Assembly: GCA_025352885.1 (NCBI GenBank)
Contig: JANXRZ010000257.1
Location: 1-34,495 of the forward strand
Direction of reading: 5' to 3'
DNA from: Pseudomonadota bacterium
GTDB taxonomy: Bacteria; Pseudomonadota; Gammaproteobacteria; Burkholderiales; SG8-39
DNA: 34,495 bases
This document shows, in pieces, positions 15,078 through 23,178 of the stretch (position 1 is the stretch's first letter; each line of letters starts with the position of its first letter). The translations under genes were made by a program, and so were the position numbers. The notes below the pieces were generated by a model. The model ran no database searches, was not told the DNA's origin, and saw only the letters and a list, made by a program, of their open reading frames with translations.

Positions 15078-16733
15078 GTGACCCCCGTGGATCGCTACGA
15101 CGATTTGTACGCGGCTTTCCGGTGGAATGTTCCCGGTCGGATGAACATCAGCTGGGAGTGCTGCGGAAAATGGGCGGCCGACCGGACGCGCTTCGCGCTT
15201 TATTGGGAGGATGAGTCGGGCGCGACTGCCGCTTACACCTTCTGGGACATCCAGCAGGAGGCCAACCGCCTATCGAATGCGCTCGCCGCGTTGGGCGTGC
15301 AGCGCGGAGACCGCGTTGCCCTCATCCTGCCCCAGCGGCCGGAAATGGCTATCGCGTACGTCGCGATTTTCCAGATGGGGGCGATCGCCTTGCCGCTTTC
15401 GCACCTCTTCGGCCCGGACGCGCTCGAATACCGCCTGCAGAACAGCGAGGCCAGCGTGGCGATCGTCGAGCCCACGACCTTGCCAAACCTGTGGCAGGTG
15501 AAGGACAAGCTGCCACTGCTGCGCCATGTGATCGGCGTGGGCGGGGCGCGCGAAACCGGCGTGCACGAGTGGGCGCCGCTCCTGGCCAAGGCCAGCCGCA
15601 GCTTTACGTGCGTGGATTCCGAGGCGGAAGACCCCGCGCTCATCATTTACACGAGTGGGACCACCGGGGCGCCCAAAGGCGCGCTCGAGCCGCACCGTTC
15701 GCTGATCGGCAACCTCCCGGGCTTCGTGCACTCGCACGACTTCTATCCGCAGCCCGGCGACATGTTCTGGACGCCGGCAGACTGGGCATGGGCGGGCGGG
15801 CTGCTCGACGGGCTGCTGCCCGCCTGGCACTTCGGCACGCCCATCCTCGGATACCGGGGGCGGTTCGACGCGGAGAAGGCCTACACCCTTCTCGAAAAAT
15901 ACGGCGTGCGCAACTCGTTCCTGTTTCCCACTGCGCTCAAGCTCATGATGAAAGCGGTGCCTGAGCCGAAGAAGCGCTACGACCTCAACCTGCGCTCGAT
16001 CATGAGCGCCGGAGAGTCGGTGGGCGTCACCGTGATCGAGTGGGCGAGGGACCAGCTCGGCGTCACGATCAACGAAATGTTCGGCCAGACCGAGATCAAC
16101 TACGTGGTCGGCAACTGCCAAGCGGCATGGCCGGTGAAGCCGGGGTCCATCGGTCGGCCGTATCCCGGCCACCGCGTAGCAATCATCGACCCTGAGGGCA
16201 ATGAGCGCCCGAGAGGCGAACTCGGAGAGATTGCCGTCCATCGCGACTGCAATGGCGTAAAAGACGCGGTGTTCTTCCTCGAGTACTGGAAGAACCCGCA
16301 GGCGTCCAAGGACAAGTTCATCGGCGACTGGGGCTGCACGGGCGACCAAGGGCGCATGGATGAGGACGGCTACATCTGGTATCAGGGTCGCTCGGACGAC
16401 GTGATCAAGAGCTCCGGGTACAGGATTGGGCCGGCGGAAATCGAGAGCTGCCTGGTGAAGCACCCGGCGATCTCGAACGCCGCGGTGATCGGCAAGCCGG
16501 ACGCGGCTCGCGGTGCCATCGTCAAGGCCTTCATCGTGCTGCAGCCGGGTGAGTCCGCTTCGGCGGCGCTCGAGGACGACATCCGCCAGCACGTGCGGGA
16601 GCGCCTGGCGCCTTACGAGTATCCTCGCGAAATCGAATTCGTCGCCGAACTGCCCATGACGACGACGGGCAAGGTCCAGCGCAAGATCCTGCGCGAACGT
16701 GAAGAAGCCTCGCTCTCCAAAGGGACCGCATGA
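15078..16733 (+). CDS. AMP-forming acyl-CoA synthetase (medium-chain / benzoate-ligase-like)
   Basis: 551 residues. It activates a carboxylic acid to its acyl-AMP and then acyl-CoA. The P-loop YTSGTTGAPKG lies at 191-201, the motif GDQGRMDEDGYIWYQGRSDD and hinge follow, and the catalytic Lys is at about 532 (TTTGKVQRK). The N-terminus FRWNVPGRMNISWECCGKWA resembles medium-chain acyl-CoA synthetases (ACSM / AcsA-like). The start is a GTG at 15078 with no clear ribosome-binding site, so coupling to the upstream gene seems likely. The stop TGA overlaps the next ATG (16730-16733). The substrate (a fatty or aromatic acid) cannot be set from sequence. Confidence 0.9.
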   Translation: MTPVDRYDDLYAAFRWNVPGRMNISWECCGKWAADRTRFALYWEDESGATAAYTFWDIQQEANRLSNALAALGVQRGDRVALILPQRPEMAIAYVAIFQMGAIALPLSHLFGPDALEYRLQNSEASVAIVEPTTLPNLWQVKDKLPLLRHVIGVGGARETGVHEWAPLLAKASRSFTCVDSEAEDPALIIYTSGTTGAPKGALEPHRSLIGNLPGFVHSHDFYPQPGDMFWTPADWAWAGGLLDGLLPAWHFGTPILGYRGRFDAEKAYTLLEKYGVRNSFLFPTALKLMMKAVPEPKKRYDLNLRSIMSAGESVGVTVIEWARDQLGVTINEMFGQTEINYVVGNCQAAWPVKPGSIGRPYPGHRVAIIDPEGNERPRGELGEIAVHRDCNGVKDAVFFLEYWKNPQASKDKFIGDWGCTGDQGRMDEDGYIWYQGRSDDVIKSSGYRIGPAEIESCLVKHPAISNAAVIGKPDAARGAIVKAFIVLQPGESASAALEDDIRQHVRERLAPYEYPREIEFVAELPMTTTGKVQRKILREREEASLSKGTA

Positions 16734-17437
16734 ACCGTTACCAGAAGATCGTCCTGTTCGGCGCGGCCATCGCGCTTTGCGTGTTGTTCCTCTTTCCACC
16801 CTTCAATCTCGTGACCGTCGGGCGCGGCGCGCCGACGTTCGATGCGTTCTACCCGGTGTTTTCCGCGCCGGCGAACCGGGTGATCAATGGCGACGTGCTC
16901 TACCTCTTCGCGTTCGGCGTGCTCATCAACGCCGCCCTCGCGTGGCTGCTGCTCGCGGGTTCCCGGACTTCGCCCTCCGAGCCGCGCGTTGACGAGCAGG
17001 CGGTCGTGATCGTCTTCGGGATCGTCAACCTGGCGGTGGTCCTGCTGTTCCCGCCCATGGAGGCGTTCCCGTTTGCGCAACGCATCACCGTGGGGACGTT
17101 CGATGGGTTCTACTTTGCGTTCGGCGACAAGTCACGCCGCTCGATCTTCATCCCGCTCCTGTACATGGAAGGCCTCTTCGTGCTGACCAGCGCCTGCGCC
17201 TTCTGGCTGGCCATGAGTGTCGCCCGCCGGTCCCCGACCGGCGATCCCGGTGCGCTCACGATGCTGGCCCAGGCTGACGCGCTGCGCGCGCGGGCGGCCG
17301 TGAAGTTGGCTGCCGGCGCGCAGCCCGGCGGCACTGTGTCCAAGCGAGGACCGGAGCGCCGCGCGCGCCGGGACTACGTGGACAAGGGCTCGGACCGGCG
17401 CGAGTCGCCTGAGCGGCGCAAAGCCGGCAAGCGCTGA
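16730..17437 (+). CDS. hypothetical membrane protein with internal duplication
   Basis: 235 residues, family not recognised. Four hydrophobic helices occur at about residues 7-22, 56-76, 91-107 and 141-163. The two halves repeat each other: a helix ending FPP (22-24 and 107-109), then TFDxFYxxF (36-44 and 123-131), then a second helix. The offset is 85-87 residues. After residue 170 a basic, probably cytoplasmic tail rich in Arg, Lys and Ala follows (RRARRDY...RRESPERRK). The ATG overlaps the stop of the acyl-CoA synthetase, so translation is coupled. The FPP and TFDxFY blocks on the helix connections may form a shared binding site, which is inference. Confidence 0.8.
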   Translation: MNRYQKIVLFGAAIALCVLFLFPPFNLVTVGRGAPTFDAFYPVFSAPANRVINGDVLYLFAFGVLINAALAWLLLAGSRTSPSEPRVDEQAVVIVFGIVNLAVVLLFPPMEAFPFAQRITVGTFDGFYFAFGDKSRRSIFIPLLYMEGLFVLTSACAFWLAMSVARRSPTGDPGALTMLAQADALRARAAVKLAAGAQPGGTVSKRGPERRARRDYVDKGSDRRESPERRKAGKR

Positions 17438-17460
17438 ATTTGCGCTCTGCCGGGCGCACG

Positions 17461-17535
17461 AAAGTCAATGTTTTATTTTTGAGGAGTCAATAACGGCGCG
17501 CTTCTCCAGTCAGTCCAGTTGCCGTTTTTGGAAAG
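17461..17535. repeat. 75-nt dispersed intergenic element, copy B
   Basis: Second copy of the element at 10523-10597, same orientation, ungapped, about 68% identical by eye. It fills the end of the convergent gap between the duplicated membrane protein and the CaiB-like gene and stops exactly at the CaiB TAG (17536-17538). It can form a stem AACGGC (17492-17497) / GCCGTT (17521-17526) followed by further T residues, which looks terminator-like, but with a 23-base loop. No ORF. Confidence 0.7.
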
Positions 17536-18732
17536 CTACGCCGGTGCAGTGACGATCCCCCGCGCGATCAGGCTTTCGATGTGTTCGTCCGAATAGCCGG
17601 CACCAGCCAGCACTTCCTTCGCATTTTCAGAAACCAGCGGCGGGTCGGTGCGCTTGCCGAGCCGCTCGCCATCGAGTTCGAGCGGCAGCGTCGGCACGCG
17701 AATCGACTTGCCCGGCGCCACACGCATCTCGACCAGTCCGCCCGACGCGTTCAGGTGCGGATCGTCGAAAAGATCCCAGGGCCTGGAGATGGGTGCGTAA
17801 GGCAGGCCTATCGCCTCGAGTTTCTTTTCGAGTCCTTCGCGCGTCCAGGTAATGAACACTTCGCCGATGCGCGGGATCAGCCAGGCGCGATGGCTCACGC
17901 GCTGGCCGTTGGTACGGATGTCCGGGTTGGCGGCGAGATCGGCCAGGCCGAACTCACGGCAGAACACCTCCCACTGCGTATCCGTCACCACGCCTACGAA
18001 CAGGCGCGCGTTTCCTTCGCCGGTGTCGCGCGTCTCGAAGATGTCATACACGCCCCAGGCCGGCTTCTTCACGGACATGGGCGGGGGTGCTTCTCCCGTA
18101 ATGGCGTACTGCGCCATGTGTTGGGCAACGAGGAAGGCCGTGTTCTCGAAAAGCGCGCTCTTCACGAGCTTGCCGCGGCCGGTCGTCTCGCGCTCACGCA
18201 AGGCGGCGAGGATGCCGATGGCGGCGAACATGCCGCCCATGATGTCGTTGACCGAAGAGCCGACCCGAAGCGGGCGATCCGGCAGCCCGGTCATGTAGGC
18301 CAGGCCGCCCATCATTTGCACGACTTCGTCGAGCGCCGGGCGGTTTTCATACGGCCCGTTGAGGAACCCTTTGAGCGTGCAGTAGACGAGGCGCGGGTTG
18401 CGCTTCGAAAGATCTGCATGGCCCAGGCCCAACTTGTCGAGCGCACCGGGCCGGAAGTTTTCCGTCAGCGCATCGGCCTTGTCCACGAGCTTGAGGACGA
18501 TCTCCTTGCCTTCGGGATGCTTGAGATCCAACGCGAGGCTTTTCTTGTTGCGATTGAATATGGGGTAGAAGCCGGAGCCTGCGCCCTGCAGCCGCCGCGT
18601 GTTGTCTCCCTCCAGCGGCTCGATCTTGATCACTTCCGCGCCCAGGTCCGCCAGCACCAGCCCGCAGGCGGGGCCCATGACCATGTGCGCGAATTCGACT
18701 ACACGGATGCCTTCGAGCGGCTGCTGCGCCAT
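17536..18732 (-). CDS. CaiB/BaiF (class III) CoA-transferase
   Basis: 398 residues. It moves CoA from one acyl-CoA to a free carboxylic acid. Blocks seen are LEGIRVVEFAHMVMGPACG, LADLGAEVIKIEPLEGD, RNKKSLALDLKHPEG and ENFRPGALDKLGLG. The catalytic Asp is at residue 163 in SSVNDIMGGMF. Length is usual for the family. Its ATG abuts the stop codon of the upstream HMG-CoA-lyase-like gene with no spacer, so the two work as a pair: the transferase would make the CoA thioester of a hydroxy acid and the lyase would cleave it. That pairing is known for dicarboxylic and hydroxy-dicarboxylic acid degradation, but the substrate here is inferred, not shown. Confidence 0.93.
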   Translation of the reverse strand: MAQQPLEGIRVVEFAHMVMGPACGLVLADLGAEVIKIEPLEGDNTRRLQGAGSGFYPIFNRNKKSLALDLKHPEGKEIVLKLVDKADALTENFRPGALDKLGLGHADLSKRNPRLVYCTLKGFLNGPYENRPALDEVVQMMGGLAYMTGLPDRPLRVGSSVNDIMGGMFAAIGILAALRERETTGRGKLVKSALFENTAFLVAQHMAQYAITGEAPPPMSVKKPAWGVYDIFETRDTGEGNARLFVGVVTDTQWEVFCREFGLADLAANPDIRTNGQRVSHRAWLIPRIGEVFITWTREGLEKKLEAIGLPYAPISRPWDLFDDPHLNASGGLVEMRVAPGKSIRVPTLPLELDGERLGKRTDPPLVSENAKEVLAGAGYSDEHIESLIARGIVTAPA

Positions 18733-19680
18733 CTACGCCGCGGCCCGGTCGCCGGCGGCAGGACGAAAGCCTTTCGGCAATCCGGCGCCGGCGAAGTGGC
18801 CGTAGACCGGCTCTTCGGGAATGCCGTTGACGAGAATCTCGCGCGCCTTAAGGAGGGCGTCGAAGTCGATCCCGGTGCGCAGGCCCATGCTCTCGAACAT
18901 GAACACGAGGTCTTCAGTGACGACGTTGCCGCTCGCGCCGGGCGCGAAAGGGCAGCCGCCGAGGCCGCCCATGGACGAGTCGAAGGCGCGCGCGCCTTCC
19001 TCATACGCAGCGAGCGCATTCGCCAGACCCAGCCCGCGGGTGTTGTGGAGATGCACGCCGTCGAGCTTGTCGCCGATCGCATCCTTCACTTTGCGAAAGA
19101 GCCGCCGCATCTGAGCTGGGTTGGCGTAGCCCACGGTATCGGCCAGTGCAACGCAGTCGACGCCCGCGGCAACGAGCAGTTTCGCAATGCGCACGACTTC
19201 ATCTTCGGGGACTTCGCCTTGCAGCGTGCAGCCGAATGCGGTGGCGACGGCGCCTTCGATCTCGGGGCGCTTGCCGGCCGGCATTGCGGCGCGCAGCTCG
19301 CAGCATTGCCTGACCTGCGCGACCATTTCGTCGGGCGTCATGCGCACGTTCGAAACGCTGTGCATGTGGCTGGCAGAAACGGGAAAGCCGATCTTGTGGG
19401 CGCCGGATTCAACGGCACGCTGGAAGCCTTTCACGTTCGGCGCGAGTGCCACGACCTTGAGGCCCGGGATCGTGCACGCATGGGCGACGATTTCGGCGGT
19501 GTCGGCCATCGCGGGGATGAGCTTGGGCGGCACGAAGGATCCGACTTCGATTTCCTCGAGGCCGGCCGCGGCCAACGCGCTGATCCACACTTTTTTGGCG
19601 GCCGTAGGCATGAGGTGGTGGGCGTTCTGGAGCCCGTCGCGCGGACCGACTTCGCAAATGTGGACGTCAACTTGGGCCAT
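18733..19680 (-). CDS. hydroxymethylglutaryl-CoA lyase family enzyme
   Basis: 315 residues from the ATG at 19680, with an AAGGAG ribosome-binding site. TIM-barrel motifs are EVGPRDGLQN (Arg14 and Asp15), the metal ligands HLHN at 209-212, and the signature GGLGGCPFAPGASGN with the catalytic Cys at 242. Members split 3-hydroxy-3-methylglutaryl-CoA to acetyl-CoA and acetoacetate, or related 3-hydroxy-acyl-CoAs such as citramalyl-CoA. It stands between an MFS transporter (28 bp upstream) and a CoA-transferase (0 bp downstream). That suggests an uptake, activation and cleavage route for a hydroxylated dicarboxylic acid. Confidence 0.93.
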   Translation of the reverse strand: MAQVDVHICEVGPRDGLQNAHHLMPTAAKKVWISALAAAGLEEIEVGSFVPPKLIPAMADTAEIVAHACTIPGLKVVALAPNVKGFQRAVESGAHKIGFPVSASHMHSVSNVRMTPDEMVAQVRQCCELRAAMPAGKRPEIEGAVATAFGCTLQGEVPEDEVVRIAKLLVAAGVDCVALADTVGYANPAQMRRLFRKVKDAIGDKLDGVHLHNTRGLGLANALAAYEEGARAFDSSMGGLGGCPFAPGASGNVVTEDLVFMFESMGLRTGIDFDALLKAREILVNGIPEEPVYGHFAGAGLPKGFRPAAGDRAAA

Positions 19681-19708
19681 GGCCGTCTCCTTGGGGGAAG
19701 CGCCGATT

Positions 19709-20914
19709 CTATCGCGCAGCAGCAGGTCCCGACGGTGCAAGGCGCTCCTCGAAACGACCCACGACGAGTCCTGCCAGGGCACTCCCGGCGGCAAACGAAA
19801 GCATCACGCCAAGCGAGGCCGACCAACTGCCCAGGCGCTGCGCGGCCAGCGCGACCAGCATCGGCCCGAAAAACTGCCCCAGCTGTGCGCCCTGCATGAT
19901 CATTCCCTGCGTGGTGCCGATGTGCTGCGGGCTGCGGGCGTGCACCGGCCCGCCCGCCAGCACTGCCGAGGGAATGAGGCCGCCTATAAGCGAGAACATA
20001 AGGACGCTCCCAAGGCGCACAGGATCGGCCAGCGTGCTCGAAAGGGCGCACGCGCCGGTGATCGCCATCGCGGCGCTCGCGAACGCGATCACCTTCCAGC
20101 GGGCCACGCCGCGCTTCAAGATCCACCCGCCGCTAAGATTGCCGGGCACGTTCACGGCAACGAATGCGGCGGTGAGCAAGGACGCGGTCGCTGGACTCGC
20201 GCCTCGCTCGTCGACGAGAAAAGTCGGCAGCCAGATCATGAGCGAGCTCCACTGCCCGACGTAGCAGATGAAGACCACGCACAGCCCGAGACTGCCCGGC
20301 CTCGCGACGGATTCCGCGAGCAATCGCCACGAGCCGATCGCCCCGCCAAACCGCGGGGCGGGGACCATTCGTGCCAGCAGGATGGCTACGACTGCCGTGT
20401 AGCCGGCGATGCCGAGCCAGAGGCTGCGCCACCCGAAAGTCGCGAGCGCAATTGGTGCGGCCAGCAGCGCGAGCGCCCCGCCGGTCGGCATGTAGGCACT
20501 CCAGAGGGAGAGGGCCATCGGGCGATCTTCAATGCGGGTCACGCCGGCCAGGAGCGGCACACCTGCGACTGTGAAGAGCATGAAGCCCATGCCCTCGATG
20601 AACCGCGACACGAGAAGCCCGGTGTAGTCGTGGACGACCACGCCCAGGAGGCCGCCCGCGCACAGGCAGGCAAGACCTATGAGGGCGAATCGCTTCTGCC
20701 CGTAGCGGTCGACCACGGCGCCCACGAAAACGCCGACCAAGCCGCCCATTACGTAGAACATGGTTGCAATGAACCCGGCCTGGACCAGGGTGAGGCCGAG
20801 GTCCGCGCGCAAGAGCGGCAGGGCAGGTGGCACCTTGCAGATATGCGCGCCGGCGGCGAGGCCTGCGGCAAACACCACCCAGACGCTCGCCCAGGCAGTG
20901 CGCGGCTCGCTCAA
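19709..20914 (-). CDS. MFS transporter
   Basis: About 401 residues if it starts at the TTG at 20914; 12 predicted helices. Motif A-like loop DRYGQKRFALIG lies after helix 2, and VDERGASPATASLLTAAFV in the second half. It is a secondary transporter for a small solute in the inner membrane; the substrate is unknown. The start is uncertain. The open frame extends into fumarase, but those residues are not MFS-like, and no good ribosome-binding site is seen near 20914. The upstream boundary is a triplicate 15-nt repeat. Co-oriented with the lyase and CoA-transferase downstream, it probably imports the acid they process. Confidence 0.85.
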   Translation of the reverse strand: MSEPRTAWASVWVVFAAGLAAGAHICKVPPALPLLRADLGLTLVQAGFIATMFYVMGGLVGVFVGAVVDRYGQKRFALIGLACLCAGGLLGVVVHDYTGLLVSRFIEGMGFMLFTVAGVPLLAGVTRIEDRPMALSLWSAYMPTGGALALLAAPIALATFGWRSLWLGIAGYTAVVAILLARMVPAPRFGGAIGSWRLLAESVARPGSLGLCVVFICYVGQWSSLMIWLPTFLVDERGASPATASLLTAAFVAVNVPGNLSGGWILKRGVARWKVIAFASAAMAITGACALSSTLADPVRLGSVLMFSLIGGLIPSAVLAGGPVHARSPQHIGTTQGMIMQGAQLGQFFGPMLVALAAQRLGSWSASLGVMLSFAAGSALAGLVVGRFEERLAPSGPAAAR

Positions 20915-20954
20915 GGCAAGGTGAGTCGGGGCAACGTCGCGCCGGGCAAGGTCA
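20910..20954. repeat. three imperfect 15-nt tandem repeats
   Basis: Units at 20940-20954, 20925-20939 and 20910-20924 read, on the minus strand, TGACCTTGCCCGGCG, CGACGTTGCCCCGAC and TCACCTTGCCTTGAG. The core ACNTTGCC recurs exactly every 15 bases. The first unit contains the fumarase TGA, and the last contains the proposed TTG start of the MFS gene. Confidence 0.65.
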
Positions 20955-22478
20955 GGCTGCGTAAACCGGCAGCTTGAATTCCCGGATCCTCTTTTCCCAC
21001 TCGGCCGGGCCGGTGTTGTGTACGGACGTGCCGCTGGCGTCGACCGCAACGGTCACCGGCATGTCTTGGACCTCGAATTCGTAGATCGCTTCCATCCCAA
21101 GGTCTGCAAACTCGACGACGCGGGATTTCCGGATGGCCTTGGACACGAGGTAGGCCGCGCCGCCGACCGCCATGAGGTACGCCGCCTTGTGCTTCTTGAT
21201 CGCCTCCACGGCGACCGGGCCGCGCTCCGCTTTGCCGACCATGGCAATCAGCCCGGTCTTGGCGAGCATCATGTCTGTGAACTTGTCCATGCGTGTGGAG
21301 GTAGTGGGACCGGCCGGTCCGACCACTTCGTCCCTCACCGGGTCGACCGGGCCGACGTAGTAGATGACGCGGTTGGTGAAATCGGTGGGCAGCTTTTCGC
21401 CTTTTTCGAGCATGTCCTGGATGCGCTTGTGCGCGGCATCCCGGCCGGTGAGCAGCTTGCCCGACAGGAGCAGCGTCTGGCCGGGCTTCCACGATGCGAC
21501 CTCCGCCGGCGTCAACTTGTCCAAGTCGACGCGTGTAGCAGCAGCCGATGCGGACCACGTAACCTTGGGCCAGTCGTTCAGCGAAGGCGGCTCGAGTAGC
21601 GCGGGGCCCGAGCCGTCGAGCACGAAATGCGCATGCCTCGTCGCCGCGCAATTGGGAATCATCGCAATCGGCTTGTTCGCCGCGTGGGTCGGGTAGTCGA
21701 GGATCTTCACGTCGAGCACCGTCGACAGGCCGCCGAGCCCTTGCGCGCCGATGCCGAGCGCATTGACCTTGTCGTAGAGCTCGATGCGCATTTCCTCGAG
21801 CTTGGACTTCGGTCCGCGCGTCTTCAGGTCCGACATGTCGATCGGCGCCATGAGCGACTCCTTCGCCATCAGCATCGCCTTCTCGGCCGTGCCGCCGACG
21901 CCGATGCCGAGCATGCCGGGCGGGCACCAGCCTGCGCCCATAGTCGGCACGGTCTTCAGCACCCAATCGACGATCGAGTCGGAGGGGTTAAGCATCGCGA
22001 ATTTCGATTTCGCCTCCGAGCCGCCACCTTTGGCTGCCACGTTCACGTCGACCGTATTGCCCGGCACGAGCTCGACATTGATTACCGCCGGCGTGTTGTC
22101 GCCGGTGCTCTTTCTCGTGAACATCGGGTCGGCGAGGACAGAAGCGCGCAGCTTGTTGTCGGGATTGTTGTAGGCGCGGCGTACGCCTTCGTTGACCATG
22201 TCGGCAAGGCTGAGCTTGGATTCCCAGCGCACGTCCATGCCGACCTTGAGGAAAACGTTGACGATGCCCGTGTCCTGGCAGAGTGGGCGATGCCCTTCTG
22301 CGCACATGCGCGAGTTGGTCAGGATCTGCGCGATCGCATCCTTGGCGGGGAGGGACTGCTCCCGCTCATACGCCCGTCCCAAAGCCTGGATGTAGTCTTT
22401 GGGATGGTAGTAGCTGATGTACTGGAGGGCGTCGGCGATGCTCTGGATCAGGTCATCCTGCTTGATGGTCGTCGTCAT
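20952..22478 (-). CDS. fumA: fumarate hydratase, class I (iron-sulphur)
   Basis: 508 residues from the ATG at 22478, starting MTTTIKQDDLIQSIADALQY. It interconverts fumarate and L-malate in the TCA cycle with an oxygen-sensitive [4Fe-4S] cluster. The cluster cysteines are Cys67 (GHRPLCQDTG), Cys185 (GAGWCPPGM) and Cys277 (IPNCAATRHAHF). The C-terminal domain has VGPAGPTTSTRMDKFTDMML. Length matches the single-chain class I enzymes (FumA/B-like). A UPF0114 membrane protein precedes it by 7 bp and the MFS gene follows. Its stop codon sits in the first unit of the 15-nt tandem repeat. The symbol follows the enterobacterial fumA/fumB class; the exact orthology is not resolved. Confidence 0.95.
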   Translation of the reverse strand: MTTTIKQDDLIQSIADALQYISYYHPKDYIQALGRAYEREQSLPAKDAIAQILTNSRMCAEGHRPLCQDTGIVNVFLKVGMDVRWESKLSLADMVNEGVRRAYNNPDNKLRASVLADPMFTRKSTGDNTPAVINVELVPGNTVDVNVAAKGGGSEAKSKFAMLNPSDSIVDWVLKTVPTMGAGWCPPGMLGIGVGGTAEKAMLMAKESLMAPIDMSDLKTRGPKSKLEEMRIELYDKVNALGIGAQGLGGLSTVLDVKILDYPTHAANKPIAMIPNCAATRHAHFVLDGSGPALLEPPSLNDWPKVTWSASAAATRVDLDKLTPAEVASWKPGQTLLLSGKLLTGRDAAHKRIQDMLEKGEKLPTDFTNRVIYYVGPVDPVRDEVVGPAGPTTSTRMDKFTDMMLAKTGLIAMVGKAERGPVAVEAIKKHKAAYLMAVGGAAYLVSKAIRKSRVVEFADLGMEAIYEFEVQDMPVTVAVDASGTSVHNTGPAEWEKRIREFKLPVYAA

Positions 22479-22485
22479 AAGGGGC

Positions 22486-23022
22486 CTAGTGCGCGGGGGC
22501 TGGGTGCGGATTGGTGATGCGCTCGGTCCACGCGATGGCCAGCGCGGACAGCACGAACGTGAGGTGGATGAGCGTCTGCCAGAGCAGGACCTTCTCTTCA
22601 TAGTTCTGGGCGTTGATGAACGTTTTGAGGAGGTGGATTGAGGAAATCCCGATGATGGCTGTTGCGAGCTTGACCTTCAGCACGCCGGCGTTGACGTGCG
22701 ACAGCCACTCGGGCTGGTCGGGATGGTTCTCGAGCTCCAGCCGGGAAACGAAAGTCTCCCACCCGCCGACGATCACCATGACGAGCAGGTTGGAGATCAT
22801 GACCACATCGATCAGCCCGAGCACGATCAGCATGATCTCGGATTCGGAGACGCCCTTGGTCGTCGTCACGCCAATCAGGTGTACGAGCTCGAGCCAGAAC
22901 TGCCAGACGTAAACGCCTTGCGCGACGATCAATCCAATGTAGAGCGGCGCCTGCAGCCAGCGGCTCATGAAAATCCAGCGCGGCATCGGCCGCAGCATTG
23001 AGTCGGGCGGTTTGTTCTCCAT
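22486..23022 (-). CDS. UPF0114 (YqhA-type) membrane protein
   Basis: 178 residues with about four hydrophobic helices ([53 protein letters not shown] and [19 protein letters not shown]). The blocks WETFVSRLE...[38 protein letters not shown] are characteristic of UPF0114/YqhA, an inner-membrane family of unknown function. Its TAG ends 7 bp before the fumarase start, so they are co-transcribed. Upstream it diverges from acs across 156 bp. The N-terminus is polar ([16 protein letters not shown]). No function is assigned. Confidence 0.88.
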   Translation of the reverse strand: MENKPPDSMLRPMPRWIFMSRWLQAPLYIGLIVAQGVYVWQFWLELVHLIGVTTTKGVSESEIMLIVLGLIDVVMISNLLVMVIVGGWETFVSRLELENHPDQPEWLSHVNAGVLKVKLATAIIGISSIHLLKTFINAQNYEEKVLLWQTLIHLTFVLSALAIAWTERITNPHPAPAH

Positions 23023-23056
23023 AGGGGACAGGGATCCGTTGCAGTGCGGGAAGGGG

Positions 23057-23074
23057 CGAATTCTATTCGAATTC
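23057..23074. promoter_or_regulatory. inverted repeat / possible operator between UPF0114 and acs
   Basis: CGAAT (23057-23061) and ATTCG (23065-23069) form an inverted repeat with a 3-base centre, and the palindrome GAATTC occurs twice (23058-23063 and 23069-23074). It sits in the divergent gap, where a regulator of both genes could bind. No regulator is identified. Confidence 0.3.
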
Positions 23075-23111
23075 CACAGCGGCCAGATTGGTGTCGGCCC
23101 GGGTCGCCGCC

Positions 23112-23140
23112 TTTACAAGTTGTTGTTATTCATGTTTTAT
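23112..23140 (+). promoter_or_regulatory. putative sigma70 promoter of acs
   Basis: TTTACA (23112-23117) and TTTTAT (23135-23140) are 17 bases apart in an AT-rich patch that stands out from the GC-rich surroundings, 38 bp before the acs ATG. Confidence 0.4.
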
Positions 23141-23178
23141 TCGTCGACCAAAAGGCAGCTGAGTCAAGGAGCGAAGAT

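Noticed and set aside
15270-16799. About 500-codon minus-strand frame opposite the acyl-CoA synthetase
   Set aside because: The plus-strand protein has intact AMP-ligase motifs; the antisense product has none.
17581-19899. Very long plus-strand open frame (about 770 codons) opposite the CaiB-like and HMG-CoA-lyase-like genes
   Set aside because: Both minus-strand genes have full family motifs. The antisense frame is Arg/His/Ala-rich with no recognisable domain, and is expected from GC-rich codon bias.
19187-20977. About 600-codon plus-strand frame opposite the lyase and MFS genes
   Set aside because: Low-complexity, highly polar product with no domain; it mirrors the codon use of the real minus-strand genes.
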